Of a stretch of 64,000 nt of DNA, positions 12,644 to 24,343 are shown one piece after another. The stretch covers positions 3,096,941 to 3,160,940 of the forward strand of contig VZQC01002907.1 in NCBI GenBank assembly GCA_009823505.1, in the 5' to 3' direction. This stretch comes from Rhizomys pruinosus. Taxonomy: Eukaryota > Chordata > Mammalia > Rodentia > Spalacidae. The notes under the pieces were generated by a model. It was not told the origin of the DNA. It saw only the letters and a program-made list of their open reading frames with translations, and made no database searches. The first letter of the stretch is position 1; every line of letters starts with the position of its first letter. Both the position numbers and the translations under genes were made by a program.

Positions 12644-12888
12644 GGCTGGAGAGATGGCCTAGCGGTTAAGAGCACAGACAGCTCTTGCAGAGGACCCGGG
12701 TTCGATCCCCAGCACCCACATGGCAGTCGAAAACCGTCTGAAAATCCAATTCCAGGAGAACTCCAGCTCCAGGGGAATCCGACACCCACTTCTGACCTCC
12801 GTGGCATTGCACAACACAGGTGCACAGACTTGCATGCAGACAGTACATTCGTACACATACAGAAATAAAAATAAAAATAAATTAAAAC
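12644..12888 (+). repeat. Young B2 SINE with 17-bp duplication
   Basis: Carries the tandem pair AATCCAATTCCAGGAG / AACTCCAGCTCCAGGGG. Flanked by the 11-bp target-site duplication GTACAAAACAT (12633-12643, 12889-12899). The polymerase III A- and B-box-like motifs are well kept. Confidence 0.95.
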
Positions 12889-13049
12889 GTACAAAACATA
12901 CTATGCACAAAACTGTTGACAGTGATTATGCAAGTAGAGGTGCTGAAGAATTCTCTCTGACATGCACATATGTGTACACAGAGTACATTTATTTTTTTCA
13001 CTACTATACTAACGAGGATAGAGTACATTTATAAAAAGATACAAATATC

Positions 13050-13288
13050 GGGCTGGAGAGATGGCCTAGCAGTTAAGAGCACCGACCGCTCTTGCAGAGG
13101 ACCCGGGTTCGATCCCCAGCACCCACATGGCGGCTGAGAACTGTCCGAAACTCCAATTCCAGGAGAACTCCAGTTCCAGGGGAATCCGACACCCTCTTCT
13201 GACCTCCGCGGCATTGCATGACACGGGTGCACAAACTTGCATGCAGACAGTACATTCATACACATACAGAAATAAATAAAATTAATAA
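13050..13288 (+). repeat. Young B2 SINE with 17-bp duplication
   Basis: Near-consensus copy with the tandem AACTCCAATTCCAGGAG / AACTCCAGTTCCAGGGG. Perfect 17-bp target-site duplication at 13033-13049 and 13289-13305. Confidence 0.97.
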
Positions 13289-13335
13289 AAAAAGATACAA
13301 ATATCTATAGAGAGCGACATCCTGTGCTATGATCT

Positions 13336-13680
13336 GAATCATGTGTATGAATGTTTATGACCCCCCAAAACTTGAAATTCAACCCCCAGTGTGATGGCAT
13401 AGGTGGGACCCTGGAGGAAGTGACTGAGGCATGAGGATCCCACCCTCATTAACAAGATTAGGAGGCTGAAGCACATACACCTGCTCCTTCGCCATGTGAG
13501 GATAAGGCAAGAAGTTTCCAGCTCTGAAGCAGAGACAGGATCCTCACCTGATACCAGAACTGCTGGCTCCTTTGGCCTTGAATGTCCTGGCTCCCAGAAC
13601 CAAAAGCATTACATTTCTTCTATTGCTTACACATACCCAGTTTAAGGTATTTGCAACAGAAGTCCAAAGCACTAAGGCAT
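13336..13680 (+). repeat. MaLR (MST/MLT1-like) LTR
   Basis: Starts near ATGACCCCCCAAAACTTGAA, contains CCTCACCTGATACCAGAACT, and ends near AGCACTAAGGCA. Confidence 0.65.
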
Positions 13681-13801
13681 GGTGCTTAACATTTTAAGTT
13701 TAGCCTTGTCTTATGTTTGCAACTAGAAGAAAAAATTCTCCAAAGTTATCATTTTCCCATAAATATCAAGGTTGTGAATGCACAGTTATTCCTTGTTGTT
13801 G

Positions 13802-14070
13802 GTTAAGGGTGAAATGTGTCTAAACATTGGGAGCATTATGGAACCTTTAGAAGGTGGAGCCTTACTGGAGGAAGCAGGTAACTGGGGGCTGTCTTGAGGT
13901 CTTACAGCACCTGTTCTCTCTGTTTTCTGCTCTCAGCCATTCTCCCCCTCCTTGCTGCCATGTCTCCACTGTGGTGGACTATATCCCCACTGGGACCCTA
14001 CGCCAAAATAAATCCTTTCCGACTTAAGTAGATTTTGCTTATCTCAGTAACTGTCCTTTATCTCAGCAAC
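13802..14070 (+). repeat. MaLR (ORR1/MT-like) LTR
   Basis: Contains GGTGGAGCCTTACTGGAGGA, CTCAGCCATTCTCCCCCTCC and CCAAAATAAATCCTTTCC. Confidence 0.65.
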
Positions 14071-14088
14071 TGGAAAAGTAAGACATTC

Positions 14089-14301
14089 TGGAGTCTGGAG
14101 AGATGGGTCAGTGGTTAAGAGTGCCGACTGCTCTTGTAGAGGACCTGGGTTTGATTCCCAGAACCCACACGACAGCTAAGAAACATCTTTAAGCTGGTCG
14201 TGGTGGCACATGCCTTTAATCCTAGCACTCGGGAGGCAGAGGCCAGCCTGGTCTATAGAGTGAGTTCCTGGCCAGCTGGGGCTGTGGGGAGACCCTGCCT
14301 C

Positions 14302-14324
<23 letters not shown>
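14089..14324 (+). repeat. Composite SINE: B2 5' half fused to B1 (copy A)
   Basis: The first ~100 bases are a B2 head ending CATCTTTAA at 14192; a complete B1 starts at once at 14193. The pair shares one 15-bp target-site duplication, AAAAGTAAGACATTC (14074-14088 and 14325-14339), so it probably moved as one unit. Confidence 0.9.
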
Positions 14325-14332
<8 letters not shown>

Positions 14333-14699
14333 GACATTCCTACAATGACTGTAGCAAAAAAATAGAACCTCAGCTACTTTGAAATCACCAAGAATAGCCC
14401 AACTTTAACTATTAACAGTATTTTTCCATGTATTAATATCACACTTAATTTGTTTTTTACATAAAACATGTGATATATTATTTGTCACTAACTTTAATTA
14501 GAAATATACTCATTTGACAAATATTTATTGAGCAACTAATATAACCAGATGCTTTAGACAACACATAGTAGAAACCATTTTATGCACTTGAGATACAGAG
14601 TAGAATCAGATATTACCTCATAACATTCAGTCAATGACCGACAGCACACCTGATGTTAATCAGTGGAATTATAATGGAGCTAAAAGAAAATATCTACTG

Positions 14700-14930
14700 T
14701 GGGGCTGCAGAGATGGCTCAGCATTTAAAAGCATTAGCTGCTCTTGCAGAGAACCTGGGTTCAGTTCCCAGCACCCACATGGTGGCTAAACCTGTCCATA
14801 ACTCCAGTTTCAAGGGATCCAATGCCTTCTTCTGGTCTCTGAAGGCATTGCGTGGCATGGGCACCCTTACATACATACAGTCAAAGCACTCAGACACTTA
14901 AAAATAAAAATACATCCAAAAACTTTTTAA
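14700..14930 (+). repeat. B2 SINE
   Basis: GGGGCTGCAGAGATGGCTCAG head with GGTTCAGTTCCC B-box region and A-rich tail. Confidence 0.9.
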
Positions 14931-15059
14931 CTAAAAAAATAAATTTTTTCAAAAGCAGGTGTTGAAATAGCACACTGTACCCCAAATATGTTCACTTATA
15001 TACATCACTTAAATTTTCTGAAGAATAAATAATTTTCATAATTTATTTATTACTTATAT

Positions 15060-15242
15060 ATTGTACTTGGGGGGTGCACGTGTGCCATGTAAGTGTGGAC
15101 ATACACACGCCATGGCATGCATGTGGAAGTCAGAGGATATGTTGAGGAAGTCAGTTCTCTTTCCTGCATGTAGGTTCTGGGACTCTAACTCAGATCATCA
15201 AGCTTGGCAGACCTTTACCCACTAAGCCATCTTGGTGGCTAA
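15060..15242 (-). repeat. B3-like SINE
   Basis: Reverse orientation: GTCAGTTCTCTTTCCTGCAT followed by CACTAAGCCATCTTGGTGGC. Confidence 0.6.
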
Positions 15243-15257
15243 AGAACATATGTTAGA

Positions 15258-15472
15258 AAGACGGGCCACTGACTGAAACAGTGAAATTCTGCTCAAAACA
15301 GTCAACTTCCTCATGGAGAATATTGAGAAAGACTGGGAAAGAGATGAAAAGCATGTTTGGCAGAATGCATGAGCTCTGGTGGGGTGGGAGAATGGACGGG
15401 AACACGGGTCTAGATTTGTTTAAAAGAAATAAAAATAAATTTATGTGAAAAAAAAAAAAAAAAGACGGGCCA
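15258..15472 (+). pseudogene. Short processed retrocopy of an unidentified transcript
   Basis: About 190 bases of non-SINE sequence end in AATAAATTTATGTG and a run of about 17 A, flanked by AAAGACGGGCCA (15258-15269 and 15461-15472). These are hallmarks of LINE-1-mediated retroposition of an mRNA 3' end. I do not recognise the source gene. One frame reads ...ENIEKDWERDEKHVWQNA then stop, which could be a C-terminus or chance. A rare non-B1/B2 SINE is the alternative. Confidence 0.7.
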
Positions 15473-16315
15473 ACATCAAGTGACTGACTATGCCATAAGC
15501 ACTCTGTGAGGTCCACACTGCCATCTAAGCTCCTTTAAGCACTCTGCGATGTCCACACAATGACAGAATCAATTAACAAAGTGTCTCAGAATATATCCCC
15601 ATGGTTAAGCAATAAAAGATTGCCATTAGTGAAGACAAAAATCTTCCCATGATTCCCAGACACTAATTCTTTGCCCTCTCCTGGCTCAAGGTCAGGGGTA
15701 TCTGCTGGAGGAACCACTTTAGACTCTTCTCTTGGTCCAATTTCCCTTGGAAGTCCCCAAAGAAAACCTCCACCCCTACGGGAAGACTCAAGAAACTTGG
15801 GCAGTGGCAGCTGATGGACCATTCCCCACAGGGAAAGGCAAAACTCATATTCCAAAGCAGAAGTCAGAAGGGGCAGAGGACTAGACTAATGTAATCACAG
15901 GATTTCAATCATGGGCTCTTCAGATACTCACCAGGAAGCATCTTCAAAAATATGAAACAGTTCCCCAGAAGAAAGTTCTACTAGAAAAAAAAAAAATCTA
16001 CATTGCACTAATACCCTGATTCTCAATGCTGCTCAATGACTGACAGGTTTTAAGCATTCGTGGAGTCTTAAGACTGAGGGGATGGAGAGACCTCAGTAAA
16101 CTCATCTAGTCCTACAAGTTCCTTCCCCTCTAACTTCCTGCTTGATAATTTACATATCCTAAAGAAGATGGAAGCTTACTAAAACAAGTGCAGAATGATG
16201 AGCAAATACCTCAAGGTCATTTTAAATATATGCAATGTATTAATCTTTGCTGAGGTTTATGGTTAACATTTGTCTACCGTGGGCACAGAACATGGCAAGC
16301 CTGGTGCCTATTTAC

Positions 16316-16805
16316 TCCTCTCTCACTGTGTTAGAAGAAAATTCTCACAAAAGCAACTTAGGAAGGGAGGGTTTGTTTTGGTTCAGAATTGTAGAGTCCA
16401 ATATGCCATGGCAGGGAAGTCAAAACAACAGGTGGTTGGAGCAGCTGGTCACATTGCATTCACAATCCAGAAGCAAAGAATGATGGTCGTGGTGGTGAAG
16501 CCCTCCAGAGGCAAAGGCAGGCAGATCTCTGTGACATCCAGACCAGCCAGCCAGCCTAGTCTACACTGTGAGTTCTAAGCAAGCTGGGGCTACAGGGAAA
16601 CCATGTCCCAAAAAAAGAGAACAGAAGCAAAGTACAATAAATGCTTAGCTTACTTTATCCTTTCACACAGTCCAGGGTCCTGGCCCAGGGAACGGTGCCA
16701 CCCATAGTGCCCAAGTCTTCCCACTTCAATTAACCTGATCAAGAGAACCCCATGCCCAGAGGCTTGGTGATTCTAGATCAAGTTGATGATTGAGATTAAC
16801 TAACC
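16316..16805 (+). repeat. Rodent dispersed repeat with B1 insertion
   Basis: Relative of the repeats at 1797 and 46275 (TCACTGTGTTAGAAGAAAAT, GAGGGTTTGTTTTGG). A diverged B1 lies at about 16486-16613, flanked by the direct repeat AGAAGCAAAG. Confidence 0.6.
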
Positions 16806-16859
16806 ATCACACCTGGTGTGTGCACTAACCCATTCACAGTGTTACTGGATACATGCGTG

Positions 16860-16905
16860 CTTCTTTTCATAGATAAGGAAACTGAACAGACAAGGTACAC
16901 GAAAA
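16860..16905 (-). repeat. MIR fragment
   Basis: TAGATAAGGAAACTGAACAG resembles the conserved MIR segment. Confidence 0.4.
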
Positions 16906-16926
16906 TTAGTAAAGGTTAATGTTAAT

Positions 16927-17292
16927 GGTTTAGATGTGACACATTCTCCACAAGGTCATGTGTTTGAACAGTTGGTCCCCAGATGGTAGCACTATTGGGG
17001 GAGTTTCTAGAAACTTTGGTCAGTAGGAGAATAGGATATGGGTCATAGGAAAGTGAACCTTGAGGTTTATAGTCTGCTCCCCTTCCTAGAAGAGTTCTTT
17101 ACTTCCTGGTCTACACTGTAACAAGAGGCTGCCACATGCTCCCACCACCACAGCCATGGGTTGCTCCCACCACCATGCCTTCCCCACAATGATGGACTGT
17201 ACTTTCTCAGTCTGAGTCAAAATAAATCCTTCTTCCCTGAACTTGCTTCTCTTGGGTATTCTGTCACAATGACAAAAGTGGACGGACATCAA
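16927..17292 (+). repeat. MaLR (ORR1-like) LTR
   Basis: Starts near GTTTAGATGTGACACATTCT, contains GAGTCAAAATAAATCC and ends near GTCACAATGACAAAAGTGGA. Confidence 0.7.
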
Positions 17293-17628
17293 TTTTGCTT
17301 ACTCAGCACCTCCAGGTCCTTTGGGACCTAGCTGCACAGTCCCACTCCAGGAGGTCCTGGTAATCGCAGTGCTCTGACCCCTTTGGGAACTCAGACAAGG
17401 CTGATCACCATGTCCTCCTGGGAGACAAATGGCCCAAGCAGAACCAATCACAATCTTCCTGGGATTGTATAAATTAAGCAACCTAACTAGTCTAACTGGG
17501 CAGGACATGGAAATCTGTCTCTAAAACTAGTCTAATGAACCATAACACTTGGAATTCATGTCCTTGCAGTTTCTTCACACTTAGATCTAGCTGGCCCTAT
17601 GACTGGCTTTAAACAGTAGAAGGCAGCT

Positions 17629-18075
17629 GCTCTAGTTTGGATCTAGAAAGTCCCTCAAAGGCCAACAGGAAGGTTTAGCACCCAGCATAGTGCTACTGAG
17701 AAGTGATGAACCTCCCTCCCTCCAAGGAAGTTCCCATGGAACCTTCAGGCTGTACCTCCCCAATCCCTGATGTGTAGATACCACACAGAGTAACCACAAG
17801 GGGGGGCAAGAGGCAGGCCCCAGTAGGAAGGCTTCTAGTCACTGAGGGCATGCCCTTGAAAGTGACAGACTCCTCTCCAGCTTTCCTTTTCATTCCTGGC
17901 CATGAGATAAACAGGCTTCCTCCAGCACACACTCTTGCCATGATGTGCTGCTGCCTGGCCACTGGCCCAGAAGCACCAAGACCAACCAAACATGGACTAA
18001 AACCTTCAAAAGAACAGGCTAATAATTTTGCAATTATCTTGGGTATTTTGTTACAATAATAGAAAACTAACACTG
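17629..18075 (+). repeat. MaLR (ORR1/MTE-like) LTR
   Basis: Contains CACTGAGGGCATGCCCTTGA and TCTTGGGTATTTTGTTACAA, and ends AGAAAACTAACACTGC. Confidence 0.7.
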
Positions 18076-18135
18076 CAGCCAGAGATCTTATGTCCTTTCT
18101 AGTTTTTTGTGGGTTTTTTGTTTTGTTTTGTTTTG

Positions 18136-18137
<2 letters not shown>

Positions 18138-18170
<33 letters not shown>

Positions 18171-18314
18171 GTTTTTTTCGAGACAGGATCTCCCTGTAGC
18201 CCCAGCTGTCCTGGAACTCACTCTGTAGACCAGGCTGGCCTTGAACTCTCAAAGATCCGCCTACCTCTGCCTCCCGAGTGCTAGGATTAAAGGCATGCGC
18301 CACCACGCCCGGCT
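18138..18314 (-). repeat. B1 SINE
   Basis: Reverse B1 preceded by a run of about 30 T (its A tail). Almost full length, ending CACCACGCCCGGC. Confidence 0.95.
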
Positions 18315-18452
18315 TTGTTTTGTTTTTAAAGCCTATAAGAAGCCTAGAAGCTTCTTTCTTGGAAACCCAGAGCTGTGATGCAGGAATGTCTGTCTACCTA
18401 GAAGAGATCACACAGGTCAGGGGTCTGCAGCCTTTTCTTGAAAGGCCAGGTG

Positions 18453-18659
18453 ATGGGGGCTGGAGAGATGACTCAGTGGTTAAGAGCACTGACTGCTCTA
18501 CCAGAGGACCTGGGTTCGATTCCCATCACCCACATGGCCCCTAAGAATGGTCTTTAAGCCAGGTGTGGTGGTGCACACCTTCAATCCTAGCACTTGAAAG
18601 GCAGAGGCAGGCAGATCTCTGTCAGTTCCAGGCCAGCTGAGGAGACCCTGTCTCAAAAA

Positions 18660-18699
<40 letters not shown>

Positions 18700-18755
18700 A
18701 AATAAATAGTAAATAAATGGTTTGGGGTTTTCTGGGGGGGGGTGTTGTTTTTTAA
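18453..18755 (+). repeat. Composite SINE: B2 5' half fused to B1 (copy B)
   Basis: B2 head ends GTCTTTAA at 18557 and a B1 starts at 18558 (GCCAGGTGTGGTGGTGCAC); tail is (AAAT)n. The unit plus about 35 further bases lies between direct repeats AAAGGCCAGGTG (18441-18452 and 18756-18767). Confidence 0.85.
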
Positions 18756-19076
18756 AAAGGCCAGGTGGTAAACAGTTAGGCTTTCTGGGTCACATGATCT
18801 CTGTTCCAACTATGCAAGTGCTGACCTGATTCTACAGCAGTCATAGTCTATACACAAACACATGGATATAGCTGTGTTTTAGTAAATCTTTGTTTTTACA
18901 CAGTCATCAAATTCTACAGTTTCTTGACCCCTTGCTTTAGAGGCCACAGAAGAACCATACAAAGAGCAAAAGGCTCTGCATCTCCCTGGAGTGAGAAAGA
19001 GAGACCAACAAAGACCCTTTTCATCCCCAAATCCAATCTGAGCCCAGCCTGCCAGCCAGGGCTCCAGATAGTGAGC

Positions 19077-19281
19077 AAGTCATCTAGAACATTCCAGCCC
19101 AGGACAACCCAAGACAACTGCAATTTAAGTCATCTAGAACATTCCAGCCCAGGACAGCCCAAGACAATTGCAATTTAAGTCATCTAGAACATTCCAGCCC
19201 AGGACAGCCCAAGACAACTGAACTGCAATTTAAGTCATCTAGAACATTCCAGCCCAGGACAGCCCAAGACACCTGCAGTTT
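19077..19281. repeat. 50-bp minisatellite, four copies
   Basis: Unit begins AAGTCATCTAGAACATTCCA; copies start at 19077, 19127, 19177 and 19232. The third has a 5-base extra AACTG. The copies differ at only a few positions. Confidence 0.95.
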
Positions 19282-20039
19282 AAGCCAATGTCTCATGGGA
19301 CAGAGGAGTCCCCAGCTGAGAGCAATCAGCCCACAGTCTCATGAGAGGTAATACAACAACTAGCATGGCGACCACTAAAGTTTAGAATGACTAGTTAGAT
19401 GCCTATCTTACATCAAATTTGACATTACTGTCCTGGTGAGCAAATAGCTCTGCACTTTGGAATACTGTCCTGAGCACCTTTGGCTAACCATTAGATGCCA
19501 ATAGCATCCTTCCTTGGTCCCTGGCTGTGACAAACAAAAGGTTTCTAAGCATTGCCCCAAGAGACACTGGAGAGTAAAATGACCAGTGACTGAAAAACAC
19601 TAATGTAAAATACAAGACTATGAAATAGCACCAGCAGCCAACTATGCCACCATGTAGAAGTTGAAACAAAGTTGGGAGAGGGTCAAGGTCAGCTGATCTA
19701 TGACATTCATAGGCCCTGGGTCATTTTGCCTTCATCAGTTGCTTCTCTATTTAAAAAAATTTTTAATTACATTTTATGACTTTGGTGATATAAATAAAAC
19801 AATCTGGGAGGCTACTAAGGGCACAGCTCATTCGTAGAACATGGCTTAGCATATGGGGGGGGAGGGGAGAAGGAGAAACAGAGAAGGAGTCCCCAGATTC
19901 AGAATCATTGCTGTATTCATTTATTCCCATGATTTTTAAATTAAATGAGACAAATTAGTTCACTGAAATGAAACACTGTGGCATCTAAGCACTGAGCTTG
20001 CTACATCTAAGGAGCAGATCAGCTCAGAGTGAGTGTTAA

Positions 20040-20860
20040 GAATGGAGTCAGAGACCCCAAATAGCCAAAGCAACCCTGAGTGAAAGGAGCAATACAGGGG
20101 AGAATCTCTATACCCGACTTCAAACTATACTACAGGGCTATAGTCATAAAAACAGCTTGGTACTGGCACAAAAACAGACCTGTTGACCAATGGAACAAAA
20201 CCAAAACTCCGAAGGTGATAGAAGAGAAAGTTGGCAGCAACCTACAAGACATAGGCATAGGAAAAGGCTTCCTAAATCAGACAGCAGCTTCACAGGAAAT
20301 AAGGTCAACAATTGACAAATAGAACCTCATTAAACTCAAAAGCTTCTGTATAGCAAAAGAAACAATCAAGGAAGTGAAGAGAAAACCCACAGAGTGGGAG
20401 GAAACCTTCACCACAGATACATGTGACAGAGCATTAACTTCCAGAATATATAACTACTCAAAAAAGAAAGAAGAAAATAAATGACCCACTCAGTAGATGG
20501 AGCAAAGAGCTGAACAGAGACTTCATAAGTGAGGAATTAGAGATGGCTGAGAAACATCTTAAAAAGTATTCAATGTCCCGGGCTGGAGCGATGGCCTAGC
20601 GGTTAAGAGCGCCGACCGCTCTTGCAGAGGACCCGGGTTCGATCCCCAGCACCCACATGGCGGCCGAGAGCCGTCTGAAACTCCAATTCCAGGAGAACTC
20701 CAGTTCCAGGGGAGTCCGACACCCTCTTCTGACCTCCGCGGCGTTTGCCAGAGAGTAGAAAGATATAGATAGAGAGATTATATACACAATAAGATAAAAT
20801 AATATAAAAAATTAAAAAAAAAAAGTATTCAATGTCCCTAATAATTAAGGAAATGCAATT
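20040..20860 (+). mobile_element. LINE-1 ORF2 3' fragment
   Basis: The stretch near 20100-20240 matches the ORF2 C-terminal region (ISIPDFKLYYRAIVIKTAWY). It continues to about 20860 and is split by a young B2 at 20580-20819. No intact frame. Confidence 0.9.
20580..20819 (+). repeat. Young B2 SINE with 17-bp duplication
   Basis: Near-consensus up to GCGGCG, then an unusual 3' part (TTTGCCAGAGAGTAGAAAGA). Flanked by the 19-bp duplication AAAAAGTATTCAATGTCCC (20561-20579, 20820-20838) inside LINE-1. Confidence 0.95.
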
Positions 20861-20957
20861 TTTTTTTTTTTTTTTTTTTGGTCTTCTTCAAGACGGGTCT
20901 CCCTGTAGTCCCAGCTGTCTGGAACTACTCTGTGGACCGGCTGGCCTTGAACTCACA
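20861..20957 (-). repeat. Truncated B1 SINE
   Basis: T-rich run then reverse B1 ending at GAACTCACAAAG, cut where the composite SINE begins. Confidence 0.8.
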
Positions 20958-21213
20958 AAGGGCTGGAGATGGCTCAGTGGTTAAGAGCGCCTACTGCTCT
21001 TGCAGAGAGGACATGGGTTTCATTCCCAGCACTCACATGGTGACTAACAACCATCTTTAAGCTGGGCGTGGTGGTGCACGCCTTTAATCCTAGCACTCAG
21101 GTGGCAGAGGCAGAGGCAGGCAGATCTCTGTGAATTCAAGGCCAGCCTGGTCTATCTAGTAAGCTTCAGGCCAGCTGAGACTTAAGGAGACCCTGTTCCA
21201 AAAAAAAAAAAAA
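20958..21213 (+). repeat. Composite SINE: B2 5' half fused to B1 (copy C)
   Basis: B2 head ends CCATCTTTAA at 21060; B1 starts GCTGGGCGTGG at 21061 and ends in an A run. No clear shared duplication. Lies about 290 bp from Cit exon 3. Confidence 0.8.
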
Positions 21214-21417
21214 AAAAGAATGGAGCTAAAGGACATCACCATGAAGTCACTGGAACCAACCATGCCTGAAGCTTGCCTCATCCTTGGATGTCTGTTTCAT
21301 GAGTCAACATATTCACCTTCTGAACTGAGTATCTGTCACTTGCAACTAAAACGTCTGACTTTCATCTGGTCTCCCAACTATAGTGGGAACAGCCAGTCTT
21401 CCTCAGAGCCATTACTA

Positions 21418-21645
<228 letters not shown>

Positions 21646-22224
21646 CTAAAAGCAGCAAACAGCAGATGGAGACACTCTCAATAATGAAAAGCTTTGACCA
21701 ATAACATCCACACAGAAAAATCACAAGCCACTAACAGCTCATGGCACACTAACAACAATTCTGGAGCTTCGTTCCTCAAAGCATGGCGGATGGTCATGAA
21801 TGATTGTTTGCCAGTTCCGTCACTGTGGGTCTCTTCTGCTCACACCTGGGAAGAAAACCATCCCAAGCGGGCCATTCATTTGAAAAGGCCCTTCATTCTT
21901 AATGGCTAGAGGTCCATAGGAGCATTGACTGTGAACCCTGTGACATGTGTCATGACATGATTCTATGTCTCTGTAATAGGAAACAATGATTGTCACTTCC
22001 TCCTTGTGTGGCCAGGGGACAAGAAAACTTCAATCTCCTTAATGCCTATGAAGTAGAATGATTGCAGTGACTACCAAAAAGCCAAACTGATTCATCTGGA
22101 GTAGCTGGAGTAGCAGTTAGAGACTGGCAGACGGTGTCTAGCCCACAGACATGTTTTGTTTGGCTTGGAGTATTTAAAATAATTTGAATTATCTGCCAAT
22201 ATTGAAAAAAATCAGTTGATCAAT

Positions 22225-22275
22225 CTCCTCCCTCTCTCTCTGTCTCTCTCTGTCTCTCTCTCTGTCTCTGTCTCA
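22225..22275. repeat. (CT/CTGT)n microsatellite
   Basis: Pyrimidine-rich CTCTCTGTCTCT repeats. Confidence 0.9.
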
Positions 22276-22582
22276 TGCCTGGCTTCTCTTGAAACTCTGG
22301 CAGACCTGCAATATTGCCCCTGCTCCTGCTTGGTGACACTGAACTGGAGCTGAGTGATGCTGCCAAGTACTAACACTCACTACACACTTGACTTCTAGTC
22401 TTCTGTCTGGCCTGCTGGATTCACTTATCACTTATCCCTACTGTCTGGCCTCTCAAGACACAAGCTGGCAACCCCTGATCTGGAGTATTCATTCCCACTT
22501 GAGCAGCCATGGATCATGGGGCAGTTACTCTGCAAAATCAGCTAAAGGAAGGAGGCAGGGAAAAGAGAATGTTTAAGACTTT

Positions 22583-22862
22583 GGGGGTTGGGGAGATGGC
22601 TCAGTTGGCAAAGTGCCTCCCATGCCCACATGAGGACCTGAATTCAGATCCCCACAACCCACATAAGAAAGCTGGGCATGGTGGCACGTGCCTATGACCC
22701 TAACACTGAGGGGCAAGGGGCCAAAGATAGGCAGGTTCCTGAAGTTCATGAGCCTGCCAATCCAGCTGAATGGATGAACTTCAGATTCAGTGAGACACAA
22801 AGATAGAGAGCGATAGAGGAAGGATACCCAGTGTCTACTATGGCTCCCCCACATGCTTACAA
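22583..22862 (+). repeat. B4 SINE
   Basis: GGGGAGATGGCTCAGTTGGC head, internal GCTGGGCATGGTGGCACG and the TTCAGATTCAGTGAGACAC signature. Confidence 0.75.
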
Positions 22863-22874
22863 ATGTAAATACAC

Positions 22875-23086
22875 GGGCTGGAGAGATGGCCTAGAGGTTA
22901 AGAGCGCCAACTGCTCTTACAGAGGACCCGGCTTCGATCCCCAGCACCCACATGGCGGCTGAGAACCGTCTTTAACTCCAGTTCCAGGGGAATCCAACAC
23001 CCTCTTCTGACCTCCACGGCATTGCATGACACAGGTCCACAAATCTACAGTGAGACAAGTACACTCATACACATAAAAAAAAAAAA
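22875..23086 (+). repeat. B2 SINE
   Basis: Good B2 without the 17-bp duplication; flanked by GTAAATACAC (22865-22874, 23087-23096). Confidence 0.93.
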
Positions 23087-23114
23087 GTAAATACACACAT
23101 TAACAAGGACATAC

Positions 23115-23116
<2 letters not shown>

Positions 23117-23147
<31 letters not shown>
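23117..23147. repeat. (CA)n microsatellite
   Basis: About 15 CA units. Confidence 0.95.
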
Positions 23148-23148
<1 letters not shown>

Positions 23149-23379
23149 TTCTAATCCAGTGAGGCTCAGTGACACATGCCTACAATCCTAGAATATGACA
23201 AGTTAAGGCATAAGAATGATAATTTCAAGAGTAGCTCAATGGTAGACTTTCTCAATGAGGAAAAAAAGGATAACATCTCCTGCTCCATTTTTACTGGCTA
23301 CTGGCACATGCCATACCTCCCTCCCATATCTACCATCTACCTAAATAGGTGCCATCTCTGAGACTCACCTTAACCAACA

Positions 23380-23870
23380 GAAAGTGACTCATCCTCTTTT
23401 GACCTCTGTGGGCATTGTATCACATGGGTGTACTTATATACTTGCAGGTGATACATTCATACACATAAAATGAAAATAAATTTTTTTAACAAAGAACAGG
23501 GGCATGAGAGGATGGTTCAGTAGGTAAAAGTACTTGCCATGTGCAAGCCTAATGACCTCAATTTGATTCCTGGAACCTACAAGCACTCCTACTGGGAAAT
23601 GGAAAGGAGAGACAGGAAAATCACCAGAAGTTCATGGGCCAGCAAAACTGCTACACAGTAACAGAAACAAAACAGAGCCTGCCTGTTTTTAAGGCAGGGG
23701 AGAACAGACTCCTGAAAGTTGGCCTCTGATCTCCATGCACAGGCCATGGCATGCAGACCTACTCACTGGCTGGCACTTACTCTGTTTCTGTCTCTGTCTC
23801 TCTGTGTCTCTGTGTCTCTGTCTCAGTCTCTCTCTCTCTCACACACACACACACAAAATAGTAATTAAAT
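23380..23870 (+). repeat. B2 3' fragment, B4/RSINE1-like SINE and CT/CA tract
   Basis: B2 end at 23380-23490, an RSINE1/B4-like element at about 23503-23775, then (TCTG/CT/CA)n to 23858. Confidence 0.6.
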
Positions 23871-24343
23871 TTTTAACAAGGAGAAGACTGCCCTCATCAG
23901 CAGTCCTGCTCTAGGTCTGACCCCAGCAAGTAGAAGAACCATCTACTTAAGTCCAACCAACCTGCAGAATTTTAAGGAAAAAAAAAATGTCACTGTACCT
24001 TTAAATTTTGTGAGTGGCTCATTACAAAACACTGGGCAGCATAAAAGGAGCAGCTGCATTTGAATCACCAGAAAATCAGAGAAATTAACTGGGGGAGAAG
24101 AGGATTATTTGGTTCTATTACAAACCTCCTGAATTAAAATCTTCTAGACTAAAGCTTGGAATTCATTTTAACAAGTTTGCCAGGAAACTTGGAGTCAGGT
24201 TTGGGATGCTATTGGCCACTTGTCACCTCAGTAGCTGTTGCCACTAATTCAGAAAAATAAGATTCTTGTTTCTTCTGTCAGTGAGTTTAACCCAAGAAGA
24301 GCAGGGATTCCCAAATAGGTGGTGAACTTTAAGAAAGTTTCTG

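Noticed and set aside
12644..12760. tRNA gene
   Set aside because: The tRNA-like boxes belong to B2 SINEs; no clover-leaf with a proper anticodon arm is expected there.
13029..13265. Recurring peptide-like pattern (LHASLCTRVMQCRGGQKR) in many minus-strand frames
   Set aside because: It is the reverse translation of B2 SINEs at many sites, not a protein family.
19077..19281. CRISPR-like array
   Set aside because: The units are contiguous with no unique spacers, and the context is a mammalian intron.
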